From positions 62,001 through 126,000 of the forward strand of contig CANTFL010000418.1 of assembly GCA_947650285.1 (NCBI GenBank): a stretch of 64,000 nt of DNA, written 5' to 3'. Position 1 is the stretch's first letter; every line of letters begins with the position of its first letter. Both the position numbers and the translations under genes were made by a program. Shown piece after piece: positions 14,064 through 26,700 of this stretch. The notes below the pieces were generated by a model that was given only the letters and a program-made list of their open reading frames with translations, did not search any database and was not told the DNA's origin. The stretch comes from Hyaloperonospora brassicae. Taxonomy: Eukaryota > Oomycota > Peronosporomycetes > Peronosporales > Peronosporaceae.

Positions 14064-14398
14064 CACTTGCATGAGTGTAGAGCCCACTGGGGATCGCACA
14101 AAGCCCACGGCATCGATCACGATCTCCATTACGGCTATTGTGCAAATCACTTTGAGCGGCAGTGACACAACGTCCCACGTGATTTGTGCCACTTGGCTCC
14201 AGTCCAAATCGCCACCTTCACGCGCCTTGAGGACCGTTGTCACTGTTAGGTACAACACGTAAGTTCAGCCAGCGCAAGAGACGTCATTGAGGCCAGCAGG
14301 TACAAATTTAGTCGCGAGGACTACGCATACAAAAAGATGGAACTATGGTCAGCCTCTGCGTTGCATCCTGGACACTCGTCTGTATCTCCTCTTGTTCT

Positions 14399-14637
14399 CA
14401 TCTTTTTAGCCTGCACGACCGTTCGTGAAAATTCGTCAAAAATAAAGCCACGACGGCATTCCGAACTCTTGATGGCGTCCTTGATGATACCGACCACAAT
14501 CTCGTCGGTCACAAGTGCGCCTGATCCTTAGAGGCTTTGAACTTTTTGCCTATGTTGGTGCCAGCAGCTACAGCAGCGCGCAAGATGTTTGCCGTAGCCA
14601 AGTGGCAGACAAAGTACTCGTCTTTGTCCAACGGCGA
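14399..14637 (-). pseudogene. Adenylate kinase pseudogene fragment, right arm and beyond
   Basis: Adenylate kinase transfers phosphate between ATP and AMP. On the minus strand, reading from 14,637 downward, I see SPLDKDEYFVCHLAT, then NILRAAVAAGTNIGKKFKA. After a frameshift near 14,512-14,531 come LVTDEIVVGIIKDAIKSS, ECRRGFIFDEFSRT and VVQAKK. These are the AMP-binding helices and the normally invariant RGFILDGFPRT motif, here with Gly to Glu and Pro to Ser changes. The codon before SPL is TAA where Gln (CAA) is expected. The P-loop glycines are absent, as in the left arm, so the inverted duplication probably happened after the gene was already damaged. A weak match to the later R-G-R...PSG-Y-H region may exist near 14,045-14,110 on the minus strand. 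The gene cannot make an active enzyme. Confidence 0.8.
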
Positions 14638-14700
14638 TTACGTACCTTGTGTATATAAGATTTTGAAGGAAGGATGGAGATCTAAAGAGAGGGGGTGTAT

Positions 14701-17700
14701 ATTTAAGCAATTCCCAGAATTTGAAAACCGCATTTAAGGCGAATCGTATACTTTGGATCGATACATGGCCTATTACAAGCATTTAGTTTTATTTGTAGCT
14801 TTTGATGATCACCATTAGATGTAGCCCTACTCATGACAATCTGGAACAGCTAATCATATGAAATCGATGTAATGCACAAGAAAATAGACATAGTGGCCGT
14901 AAAAATGACGATTACCACATTTCCTCGAGGCTGTTACTAACTCATCGAAATCGGTATATCTGCCAGTTAGTTCTCTCTCTTGAAATATAATAACATAAGT
15001 CGGTTATTACTTTTTTTCTAGACATTACATGTTGCAGCATCTTTCTTTCTGCTGACCAAACACTGGAAGTTAGTTCGGATGATGTTTGTCTTCGCCATTT
15101 CCTAACATAATCAGAAGTCAAATTCCTTTTGTTGTGGTGGTTGACAAGATACGTAAATTATTTAATGTTAAAGAAATAGGTTTGTTGATTACATCATAAA
15201 GCCGTTCTTGCGGCTTTGTCCATACCATATTTAGATATTCAACAGATTGGGCACAATTCTCTCCGATCAAGATTATCATAATATAGGTTAGGCGATCCGC
15301 TCCAACGCATATTTATAAATTCGACGATGTCGACTTTTGACCCCGTGGAAATTTACTGTCTCTAATACGTATCAATCCAACATAGTTGCTTGACTCCAAA
15401 GACTTCCCCGTGGACTCGTCTATAATTGAGACCCTCAATTCACGGTGGTGTTTGACAGTATATTTTCCGGTTCATAGGAACATGGTTAACGATGTCAACC
15501 TCCGACCAACAGTAGCTGATGGTAAGAAATAACGTGCTAATAGCGTCTCTGGAGAGGTACTTTGATTATGCGTTCACTCTGGTTCGAACTATAGTAGGTT
15601 TTTGCCGATAGAGTAATTTCTATCTTAGACCTTGTACATGCGTTAACAACAAAAATAGTGTTTCTTTTTTGTATTACGACGCCTTAGACTTCGCACTTTG
15701 ATTTAACGTGGCAAAAGAAATTGTGGGAGTGACTTGCAAGAAAGATCCTTCTCATACTCGTTTATTTAAATTTATTATATCAATATATTTCAAGACGGCT
15801 AATTTATCGAAGACGAAAAGAATAGCATAATAAAATTAGTACACAGGTCGATTACTCATACTATTAAACTTGTGGGAAGAACTGATCCATTTACGCATAT
15901 CTACCTGCTAAAAAATGGCCCAATCTTTAGTGAGAATATGATTGCTTGAGCATTTAGTCGATCAGAATCTTGCCAATTAATACGACGTAAATATTGACGG
16001 AAGAATCACTATCTGCCGGTTGGATATATAACAAAGAAGGTATACTTAAAATTCGATGATTTTTTAATATAAACCATACGATGAAAAAGACATGAGTATA
16101 TATATTATTTGAAAAAAACACTTATTTAAAAGCCTGAAGTCTTTCTAAAGCAGAAATAAGTATCATTTGTAATTGGCGGTATGAGCATCTGAATGTTTAG
16201 CCAAGGAAAGATTCTACTGTCTAGTAGTACGTGAGCGGTCGTTTGTTACACGTATGGTTGTACTGCAGAAGCAGTGGATAGCCGATACCCCTGAAACGAA
16301 AATGAATAAGAGCGGCAAAAAACAGGACAGATCATTTTTTATAAAAACATGTGGCTGGCTGCACACATTATATATATACGTAGTGCTTCGTCTGTATTAT
16401 TACAAACATAAAGTTTCCATATTGTGTGCCGCGCCGCCTTGGCATCACAGCACAATCAAGCTAATACAATATGTGCGTATGTATAGTTCGTATGCGCTAA
16501 GGGCTATAACTATAATTTTCGAACGAAATGAATTATTTGAAACACCTAAATTACCAAGGTCAAGCAGCTTTCATACTTTAATTTAATATTCTCATCCACC
16601 AGGACTAGTGACTAGTCTTGCAGGCTTGTGACTCAATCACTTAGTTGTTTAATTCCTTTTTGTCGGTTAACATTGGTAGCTTGTAAACTAAATACTCTTT
16701 TCGACAATAAAGATGCGTCAAATTACTATTCTCACGTTCTTCTTCGCGACTGATCATATGGCTACTTCACATGATCTGTCGAGTAAGACATATGTATGAG
16801 CTAAATAAAGTCTCACCACGCCACCACCACAATAAATTATATAATCAGTGAATTAGAATCTTATTCAATGCTTCCTACTGGATCTATGATGAGTAACTAT
16901 GGGATTAGGAGACGTCGAACGAGTCTTTCATCAATAACACCGTGTCCGCATTCATGAAGAGATTAAAAAAGGAACTTGGACGACGTTTGATATTAATACC
17001 CGAATGCTAATTGGCACCAGACTTACTCGATCATTTATACACTAAATTTAATCTTTTACTGTAAGCGGAGAGTTCAAGTCAGGAAACCACATGGTGGTTG
17101 AACCAGGAGAACCGAATCGGAATTGCGTCATGAGTTGAAATTCATTTATACCTTTGCTACTTGAATATTAATCAAAACATTTCTCGTAGCCAATTTTTTC
17201 AGTCATAAGTGTTCTCTGATAAGGCACGCAGCTATTCCGTTTTTTTTGTAACAAAAATGGTGGGGGGCTTTAGTGCCTGAAATATCAGTGCTATTGTATT
17301 CCCCATATCGGATCCCTAAGGTATAATTTTGCCTTTACCGCATATCAATCCACATAACTCTAAAATACTTCTGCCACACCGCTTCGCTTGAGCTACATTG
17401 TACATAATTAATGCACTTACTTTTTTTCTGGAAATAACTACTTAAAGCGTATTCTGACATATGAACAGGGTAAATTATACACTTATCATGCACTCATGCC
17501 TTATAGCCTAAACTTAACAAAATAATAGCTTGCGCTTGAAAAAGAGTAAGTTAAGCCATTTGATGTTTTTAATTAAAGCCGATGGGTGATCTTTTTTTAT
17601 CATGTTCGACTAGCCGATTCGCTACAGATGTAGCTGGAGTAGTGGGCTGAGTAAATACATAATGTACAACGATAAATATTTATAATATTTGGCTGATCCG

Positions 17701-20700
17701 GAATGGACTTTCCTGGTGTAGATAAAATAACTAACCCTATCTTATATTAAACTTGTACGGGACCTATTATAAAGTGATAGGATTTTAATGGGACGTTGCG
17801 TGATGCTACAAGGAATGATGAAGCTAAACTTTTCCGAGGCACAATTTAACGGTATTGGCCTAGATCTTCACACTTAAGCCACTTTCATATATCAGGCTGA
17901 AGATGAGGTCAGGTAATACAATAAATTAATTATGAATAATGAAAGAGCCATTTAACAAAAAAAGTCATCAAAAATCATGTGAAGGCGAAAAAACGGGCAT
18001 ACAAAGTTTCACGATAAATGAATGATACCGAACCGAATTAACGCTCAAAAGTTTCGATCCAGACGTTCAGTGTTATGATGTGAGACATATCGATCGGAAA
18101 ACAAATAACTCGCTAAATGTCTATTGTGTCAACGGACCGAAGACACTAAGAATCAAAGCAGTAACTTTGATTTGTGAATTGATCATCTACCACTTTCAAT
18201 ATACAATGGAAGGCACGTTTTTACCTCTCATGATTATGTTTTTGGATTACGAAGATTACAGAATAATATACCTTTTTATAAGATGTAATTATAAAAATTC
18301 ATCGCAATTAGTGTGAATTACAATTACGTATACCATGTAATGTGTTCTTGCGCAGCGAACTAAGTTATCTTTTGATAGAACACCGCGCGACGCCTTATCT
18401 TGTTTAATGGCGAATGATTCACGTTTATACATTGTAGTTGAAAAACCGATGTTTTTTAGTATAATATAGTATTAAAGCGAATAAACCCTAAAAAATGACG
18501 CGACCGAGTAAAGTATCCGCTTAAACTATTACGCCTGTAAAATTTGAGCCTATAATGACAATGCAAGACATTAGAACTTAAATAGGATTGCAGCCACTCT
18601 ACCGACGGGTAATTAGTGTAAGAAAAGCATTATATAGGGAAACAGAAATAAGCTTCTAATTGGTCGCCTTAGTAACAGAAAAAAGTAAGGATCATATCAG
18701 AATTTGTTTTAAATTCTTGTGTTTGGTAGTATTCATATCCGCAGATTATGGAAGCCATGCTGTATTCAAAAGAATCTTTACAAAGTAGATTAATTCTATC
18801 TTTGCAGGTATCGTGAGGATTTATCCGTGATCGATTTTTACAGAAACTATATCGAATAGTTGTCAATTGGTCTTCCGCACGGATTAAATTGCGAGGTCGG
18901 CTTGGTGTGGATGAAAGGATTTGGACCATTCTGCGTCACTTTTATTTTATTGAAAACGACACGCTGTTTTCAGTTGCGATAGATGCGGAGCATATGGTCG
19001 TAGTTTGCTAATAGACACGGTAGCGTCCGACACTCGCTACAAACATGGACATAGTATAAAAGCCTGAAATACACTAATGATCTTATATCCATTTAAGTTA
19101 AAAACTACAAAAATAATATTTTGGCAAGATACGAGTATGATAAACCTAAAACATTTATGGATGTCAATATTACAATATTTTTTGACACTTGCTTCTTCCA
19201 CGTGCAAAGTGTGTAGAAAATTTGTAGCAGAAGAAACCCTCTTTAAATGGCAACTAATTTTAATAAATGAAATAGCTCATATATCTTACTAACGACTCAT
19301 ACGTATTACTATGGATACATTGGCCAAGCCATCCCATTTTATTGATGCAGACGCGTCCTGTCAACATTTGAAGCAAATATTGCAGTCGTAAGAACTTACT
19401 GAGCTTTCACGTAAGGATATTATTTGACGCACTATCGAAAAAGTAAATGTTACAACATGTTTCTTTAGCTCTACCACTTTAAATAATTTTGTCATTTTAA
19501 TATGTTCGCTATCTTTGCTTTTTTAGTTATTTTTCATATACAGAATAAATTCATTGTAAAGAATAAGGCTCTTTATATTGACCAGTTAGACTTAAAAATT
19601 TTAAATGGACCTTTATGACAGATATTTGTTTTTACAGACTTTCAGAATATTGATAATGCCTCACTTTCACATAAAGAAATATCAATGCTACCGGTCACTT
19701 CCCATAGAACAAGCGACCGATTGGCGGCTTTTAAAGCTTTGTCAAATCGAACAATAGCTCAATCATTAAAATGAAAATTTAATTTTTTTCTATTAGCGCC
19801 GACGTTTACAAATAGGTAAGCGCGTTGTAACATATACGTCCTTTCATGTAGATAAATTACCGGCACCATATAGTAAATATAATAGGTATATGTTTATATC
19901 TGGTTTCGTGTAGCCCTACAATCAACAAACGGTATTTGAGCTATAAGCAATAGGTTTATGCGTATCCTTTTTTTAAACGATTTTATATAGTGAATCATCT
20001 CTTACTTCAATACAAATTAAATAATTTTTGCATATTGTGGGTATAAATCGATTCAGGTGCATGAGCCTATTACCAACTTTCATTAGATAAAGGACTTTTG
20101 GAGATGCTTTAGTCTATTCCATATAATTTTTCAAGTAACAGATTTATTCATAGGTCCATCGAGATTGCTTAAGTTAAAAATTAAAAGAGTAGACCGCACG
20201 AGCACCTTTAACGTGATTGCTGATATAATTGGTCATTGTCATACCGACAAACTATTTAAGTCATAACTGCTCGACATATAAAAAAACTTTGCTGACTTCT
20301 TTACATGCTTGCACATAACACACAAGAAAGTACATATGTACAATCAAGTATAGCTATATGAATATAGCTAAATTTTGTGGGAACACGTTATGACTGCCTA
20401 AATATATAAGATGCTCCTTAAATTAAGGCAATATTTTATTATATCCATTTTTACGATCGAAAAATATATAATCATATGGAATATGAATAAAATATGATAT
20501 TTAGATGGCCTGTCGTCATAGAATTACATGGTGCAAAAAATATAGATCACGCCGGCCAATTTAGTACCTTCTTCGCAGCTGACTGCTTACAAGCATGAGG
20601 AGAATAGTCTGTGCCTACGGCGTACGCGTAGGTAAGTTAATATTAAGCCAAAAAACTGCTTGACACTAGATCAGAAGAAGGCAACGTTTGATATATATAT

Positions 20701-23700
20701 TAATTACAATATTACTACCTAGATTATATATGTGTAACAACACTGCAATTAAGATATCCATTTTACTACATCATTTTAGCCACCAAAGATGCTTGCCTTC
20801 GCCGAACAAACGCAAAATTTACGTCGTTCTTATATTTTTATGATTTGGTGTTTAAATTTAATTATTTACTTTTATCATGATCTCCAAAACAAATTTATTA
20901 CATCTGCTAGTATAGATGTTACGTACTCATTCGTATCGTTCTGTGGTCTCTAATGCACACATCATTATCGACTGCGATGTTTATGGAAATAAATTTGTTC
21001 ATGATAAAATTCATAAAATCTTAAATTTAATTACAATTATCAAATTATTAAAAAAAAACAAAGTTTTTTTTTGAAATGCTGACATGTAATCGGCGGCCTA
21101 TGCAAGTGTGTAAATTCCATTATTGTATAAATAATAATATTCAAATATGCGTATTGTTGATGGCCATATAAAGATTCTTTGAGTGTTTATACTGCCGAAA
21201 AAAAACAGACATTTCGGTGTCTTTCCCTACGATCGCATTAGCTTATTCGTAATTCGTCAGAGTAAAGACCAGAGCTTCAGTCTGCCAGCCATTGTGGCTA
21301 TTAATGGATTGTATTTATTTGCAATATAAAAATAGAATTGTCTGCCGAGGTAATGTGTTAAAGCGCGCTCAACAATTACGATATTGATCACTAAGTATAT
21401 CTGTTAATTTTTTCCGGATTTGTTCGCAGCAGAGGCCAAGCTGTGTTCGGACGCATATGTTGAAAATACCAAATATAATATCTTGTCAAAAAAAGGTGAG
21501 GCAAAAGATGTTTGCAAAAAAAATATTTTCTCCCTTTTGAGCTTGGGCGAGCTCTATAGGCTACAAAGTACATAATTACGTCTCGTTGTATGGATTAACA
21601 GCACAAGCAAACATGGACCCAAATGTATTTCCGCTATTGGTTTTTAAATAATCTCATTTCACTTTCAACAATTTTTAAGGATGAGAGATCGTTTGGACCA
21701 TAGATGGTCATCGGAATATATAACGTACTGCCTTAGTCGTTTGTTTAGGGCGACAAATTTTTGGTTACTTTAAAGCATTCGAATATTTTATATATAATCA
21801 TATAAAATACTATCATAATTAATAGTGTAACCTTTTCTGTAAAAAGATGCTAAATATTTGTATTTTATTTTTTGTCGTACTGAGTATTTTCGAGAAAGTT
21901 AGGTTAGACCAATTTTAGGCTACATTCGCTGCAATGCACCTAAAAGAACTATAAGATAATTAATTTAAGTCATATTGCATTTAATGAAAATAGTTAAATA
22001 TTATCGCCAGCTAGTCAGCATACCTATTTTACAGTCGAGACATTTCAAATGAAACAAGAATACATCGCATCTAGAGTATATTTATACAAAATATATAGTA
22101 CGATGTGTGAATATTGGCTAAATTACTAAATATGACTATTAGAATGGTTGTAAAAGGTATATTGAATAATTTTAACATATTTCCTTTTAGATAAGCTCAT
22201 GCCAGTATTGCTTATGAAGGATATGGTTTTCTAACTCATCGCATCCTTTAATATTGATAAAAATCCGTAAGACTAGCATTTAAGAGTAACTTGAACCAAA
22301 ACATTCACTACAAATGCTGTTAAACATCTTTCGTCGTGTCTATAATCTAATTTAAAAATGAAATAAAACCACGGTACACGCGTACGCGACTGAATTTACT
22401 AATTAGATGATATCAAAATAATAATATGTTATAATTATACATCCCTTGTTCTTTAAAATTGGGAATTTTTTTTGCACTAAACTTGTACACATTTTTCAAA
22501 TGATGCCATTTATACGCGAAGATGTGCGTGTGTAGCGCATTCTTTTGGCCAAAAAATCTTCATATGGATCATGAATGCAAAGTATTTAATATTAGCGTAT
22601 AATCTCCATATCCGTTGCAGCAATAATATGAGATTTGCAATTAGACATAGTTTATTTAATATTAATCAATTTGCACACATTTAAGAGCTCGTAATAGAAC
22701 CCTTTTATATGGTTGTGCCAATACACATTTGTAGTAATTTTTGCGCCTTAAATATTTCCGTGATTTTGCGTTAGTTTGACACCCTACATTTTCTTTAGAA
22801 TGAATACAAATATGGTTTGACTTACACAAACGTCCATACTTTCCTTTTCTACATACATGCACGGCTATGCAACAGGCTACGGAATAGGCTAAAACTATAG
22901 GTACTAATAAAAAAATCTCACAACAGATAATGCAAGATAATACGTAGATATATGTCGAAAGAAAGCTAACGAAAATATGGCTTAGCAAACACATGTACCG
23001 AAGTCGTGGCTTTTAAGTACCTCAATTGAAGTCGTAAAATTTTCATAAGGGCATCAAGGTATTTGTTTTTAGTATAATTGCTTTCTAGACTTGCTTCAAA
23101 TTTGAGCAATTCATTCATTTCCTCAAAAAAATAACGATTAAAAATATCGCTAGTCATGTCATTAAAATTACACCTAGAAATTGAGGCTATCGATTAAATA
23201 GGCCACATCGATACAAAAGTGCTTTTTAACATAAGATTAAAATATATAGCTATAATGCTTAGAATATTACAGGATGTCACGGTAAATTCCGCGTTTATTA
23301 TGTCGCCACTTTCGACACACCTATCAAATGTGATCATTTATAGGCTTATCTTTTTTCCGATATGAATAATTGATTAATTTTAAAAAAGTTTAGTGTACGA
23401 TAAGGTAGAACAGTAAGAACGTCTATACAGCATATTTAACTAAATCCCTATGTACATTTTCTTAGTGTGTCCTCTATTTTACTCATTATTTATTCCACTA
23501 TATCAACTATATAAAAACTGACCTAATTTAATATGCGATGCACTAAAAATAATCTATGAACTGTAGAGGTGATAAAAATTTCACGATCTGCTATCTTCAT
23601 GTTAATTTTTATGAATATGTGTCGATGCAACAATCGATTCCACAGAGGATGTGATAATTTAATAGAAGGGTACTACCTTAACGCTGCTAGTACCATTTTC

Positions 23701-26700
23701 TAGGCCTGCTAAGTGGATGGTGATCGTCCATTAGTTCATTTTGGACAGGATCTTGATTGTATTGCGACCTAATTTCAATATTGCCTAAAAAGCCCAAATA
23801 GCGCACATACCAATTTTGAATCTATTGAAAATACGTTATATATAAAAAAAAATATTTAAAGATGTGACAAATACGCAAATATAACAAAAATGAAAAGCGT
23901 TATACAATAAATGAAATACTTTTTTCGATAATTTTGCATGAACTTATATAGCTGTGAAAAAAATAAAGTAGCAAATAATTTTTTACAGGAACTATACCCA
24001 CTGGTCATGATAACGACGAGTCTTTTAGAAACTGAAATAGCGATAAAATGAAACACACAAAATATTTGACAAGGTTGGTATTTCAAATTCGACAACTAAG
24101 TACAGATTGGGTTTAAAGGTTCTGCCAAATTGTATGTACCGTTTATTTATATTAGTCACAATATCGAGTTAAATAAAAAAGGAGAATTGCACGAGGGTTA
24201 AATAGAACAGAATTATACAGCTTATTAATATAATATGACTGAAGGCTAAGAAATCTACAAAAATAAAGACGGCTACAGCAAGCTGGTGGTATGAGGTATA
24301 TTACCTAGTTTGGTGAAGAAATCCTTTTTAGATAGTTAATTGTAAACAATTAAGGCATAGCAAAAGCCACATTGAGGGTTTAATAGCTACCACTAAACTA
24401 TCTATATCAATATTTTTTTGGAATTTCGCCTGATTTGATAGGAAATGACTATTGGACATATATAGTCATTCAATCATATATTTCGAGCTCCGATATACAA
24501 ATTTATTATACAGATCCAATTAATCAAAAAACATTTCTGTAAGTAATAAGAAATTCAAACAGAATCAAACTTTGTTAATATTCTTACGACGACGTGAATC
24601 AAAGTATTTTGAAGAAAACAGTTGAAGTTAAATATTTTATTGCGGACTGGATCATGGTTTAATTGAGGTACATGATATAAAAACCATTGGACAATACAGA
24701 TTTGCTATGAAGCAATATAAAATAATATTGACTTAATCCAACCTAGCTGGTCTTGTACGCCACAACAGACTAGGAAATAGGGTATTGCTCTAATCTGTAA
24801 CTTAAGACAAAAATGGGGACGCTAGTTGGGGCAAAAACCAAGCACCTACACAAACAATGCGTAATTCAGTTATCAAATGCTTAGAGTAAACAAAAGGGCG
24901 GGGAATTTATTGTGTCAAATAAAGTCGCGGAACAAACAGTCGAAATATTATTGTATCTTTATTGGTTATAGACAAAACATATTCAAGCTTCATATATAAC
25001 CTTGTCTTTTTGACAAAACAACTTCCGTATAGAGATTCCGTTTACAAAAATTGCGAACAAAAGCATCGATTTGTTGTGTTAATTTCTGATACCATGTCAT
25101 TTATCATATTAAGGTGCGTTGATGCAAGGACTACCTTTTCAATTACTAAATTGTATATCCCAAACTAGAATGGAGAATCTTACTGCATCAAACACTGGTA
25201 ATAAAAATATTTTATTGTTTTCATTTATATATTTTCTCCGGTATAGCTACCGTTTGACATAAGCCTTGTTCTTTGTTGTCCACTTCGATGACTACTTATA
25301 TCTGACGAAACTGACCGAATTTTTAATCCACAATGTAAAAATTTAAATACTGTTCAAGGCTGTATTTTTTTAATCTGTCCGCATATATATAAGGTCGTAC
25401 AAAGTACAATTAACAGATACAGCGAACTCGGCTGTTTAAATTGGATGCAGATGCAAATAGATTCTACTAAATTTTTACAGTTGATTATTTGCTGCAAATT
25501 ATCAGTAAATTTTTAAGAAATCTCCCTAAGCTGATGCTTGGAACTTACTAAATCATCTAGAATACGTGGCTGCTTTGGTCCCGGGACCCATTTATTTTAA
25601 AAAGAGTCTTATGAAGAGCGATTGTGCTTTTGACAAAAGAATATGTAAAAAAAATAATTATTGGCTACAGAGATTTCAAAACATTTATTCATATTGTGTA
25701 GATCAATTGATCATATAATGTTTGTGTTTAATCACAGCTAGGTGATTCTATGACATATTATGTACATTGAATGTTTTAGCCAGCCGATTGCGTATATTGA
25801 TATCGTCAATTCGACAAAGTTCACTGTAAGAGGATCATAATACCTGTCAATACAAATGTAGGCAACAAATATTGACCAAATTATGTGAGTTTTGCCATTG
25901 TCGGCAGTCTTATATTAGTATCTTGGCAGCAGGTGCAAATTTAAACTTTAACCAACGATATCTAATAATAAATAAACACAATTTTTTGATATTGTGTTGT
26001 AGATTTTCAAACCGTATTGTTTTTATCAGCATAAGCGTCCCCAACAATGTTTATCAGTCGCTGTACACGATAATGTTTACTTGTGGACATTCTAGCAACA
26101 TTGAGATGACAATGATGTGAATACGAATGTATGTGAAAGTCGGCGCAAGAAACATAATTAAATTTAAGTATCAATTATCACACATTGTTGAACTAAAACA
26201 TTGACAGGAGCTTATATTATCGAAAAATATCTTATCGTGTAAATATGCTGAAGTGCGATTCCTCATACTTCTGTATAAAATGGATGCAATTGATTGATTA
26301 GTACGACAGAATTTACGTGGAATAGTACTACGGTCATGAGGAGTATTAAGAATTTACCGCCGACCAAATGGACATAGAGTAGCGCGCGTCTTGATTTAGA
26401 ATCAAATTTTGGTTAGTCTTTCATGCACTTTGTATTAGTCCGGGGATTGCGCAAACAATACACAGATTTTAATCTTAAAGCCGAAGAACTTTTGACATCA
26501 AAATCTTTTTCTATCAGTGCTTGGAGGAAAGATTTTTACATTCAGTTTAATAAATGATATCGAATCGTAAAAAAAGAGTTTGGGATTGTGTTTCTATCAT
26601 TCAAACATTATCACTTAGTGGATATACACCACCAGCGAATCTAATACGATGTGGCCAAACATATAAGGCTTTATGTCATTGTATGTATGTCAAAATATTA

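Larger units (their letters stand above)
13936..14700. mobile_element. Inverted-repeat structure carrying adenylate kinase fragments
   Basis: The left arm 13,936-14,057 and right arm 14,579-14,700 are inverted copies of 122 bp each, separated by 521 bp. The outer ends read roughly CACACCCC and GGGGGTGT. Shared blocks include CCTTCCTTC, ATCTTATATA and the long run around the coding words SPLDKDE and CHL-T. Both arms encode the same inward-pointing adenylate kinase segment. This could be a foldback (Pack-TIR-like) DNA element that captured a gene piece, or a local inverted duplication of an already dead pseudogene. I found no convincing target duplication and no transposase. A transcript across it would fold into a long hairpin. 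Confidence 0.7.

Noticed and set aside
16254..16586. 110-codon plus-strand frame
   Set aside because: No domain or neighbour, and the composition is as expected by chance in AT-rich DNA. A frame of this length is expected somewhere in 64 kb.
18598..18611. CTACCGACGGGTAA also found near 50,668
   Set aside because: A shared 14-mer is expected by chance several times in 64 kb, and flanking bases do not match.
22662..23157. Two adjacent minus-strand frames (110 and 63 codons)
   Set aside because: The hydrophobic start looks like a signal sequence, but the rest has no family resemblance and the two frames overlap out of register. Too weak to call a gene.
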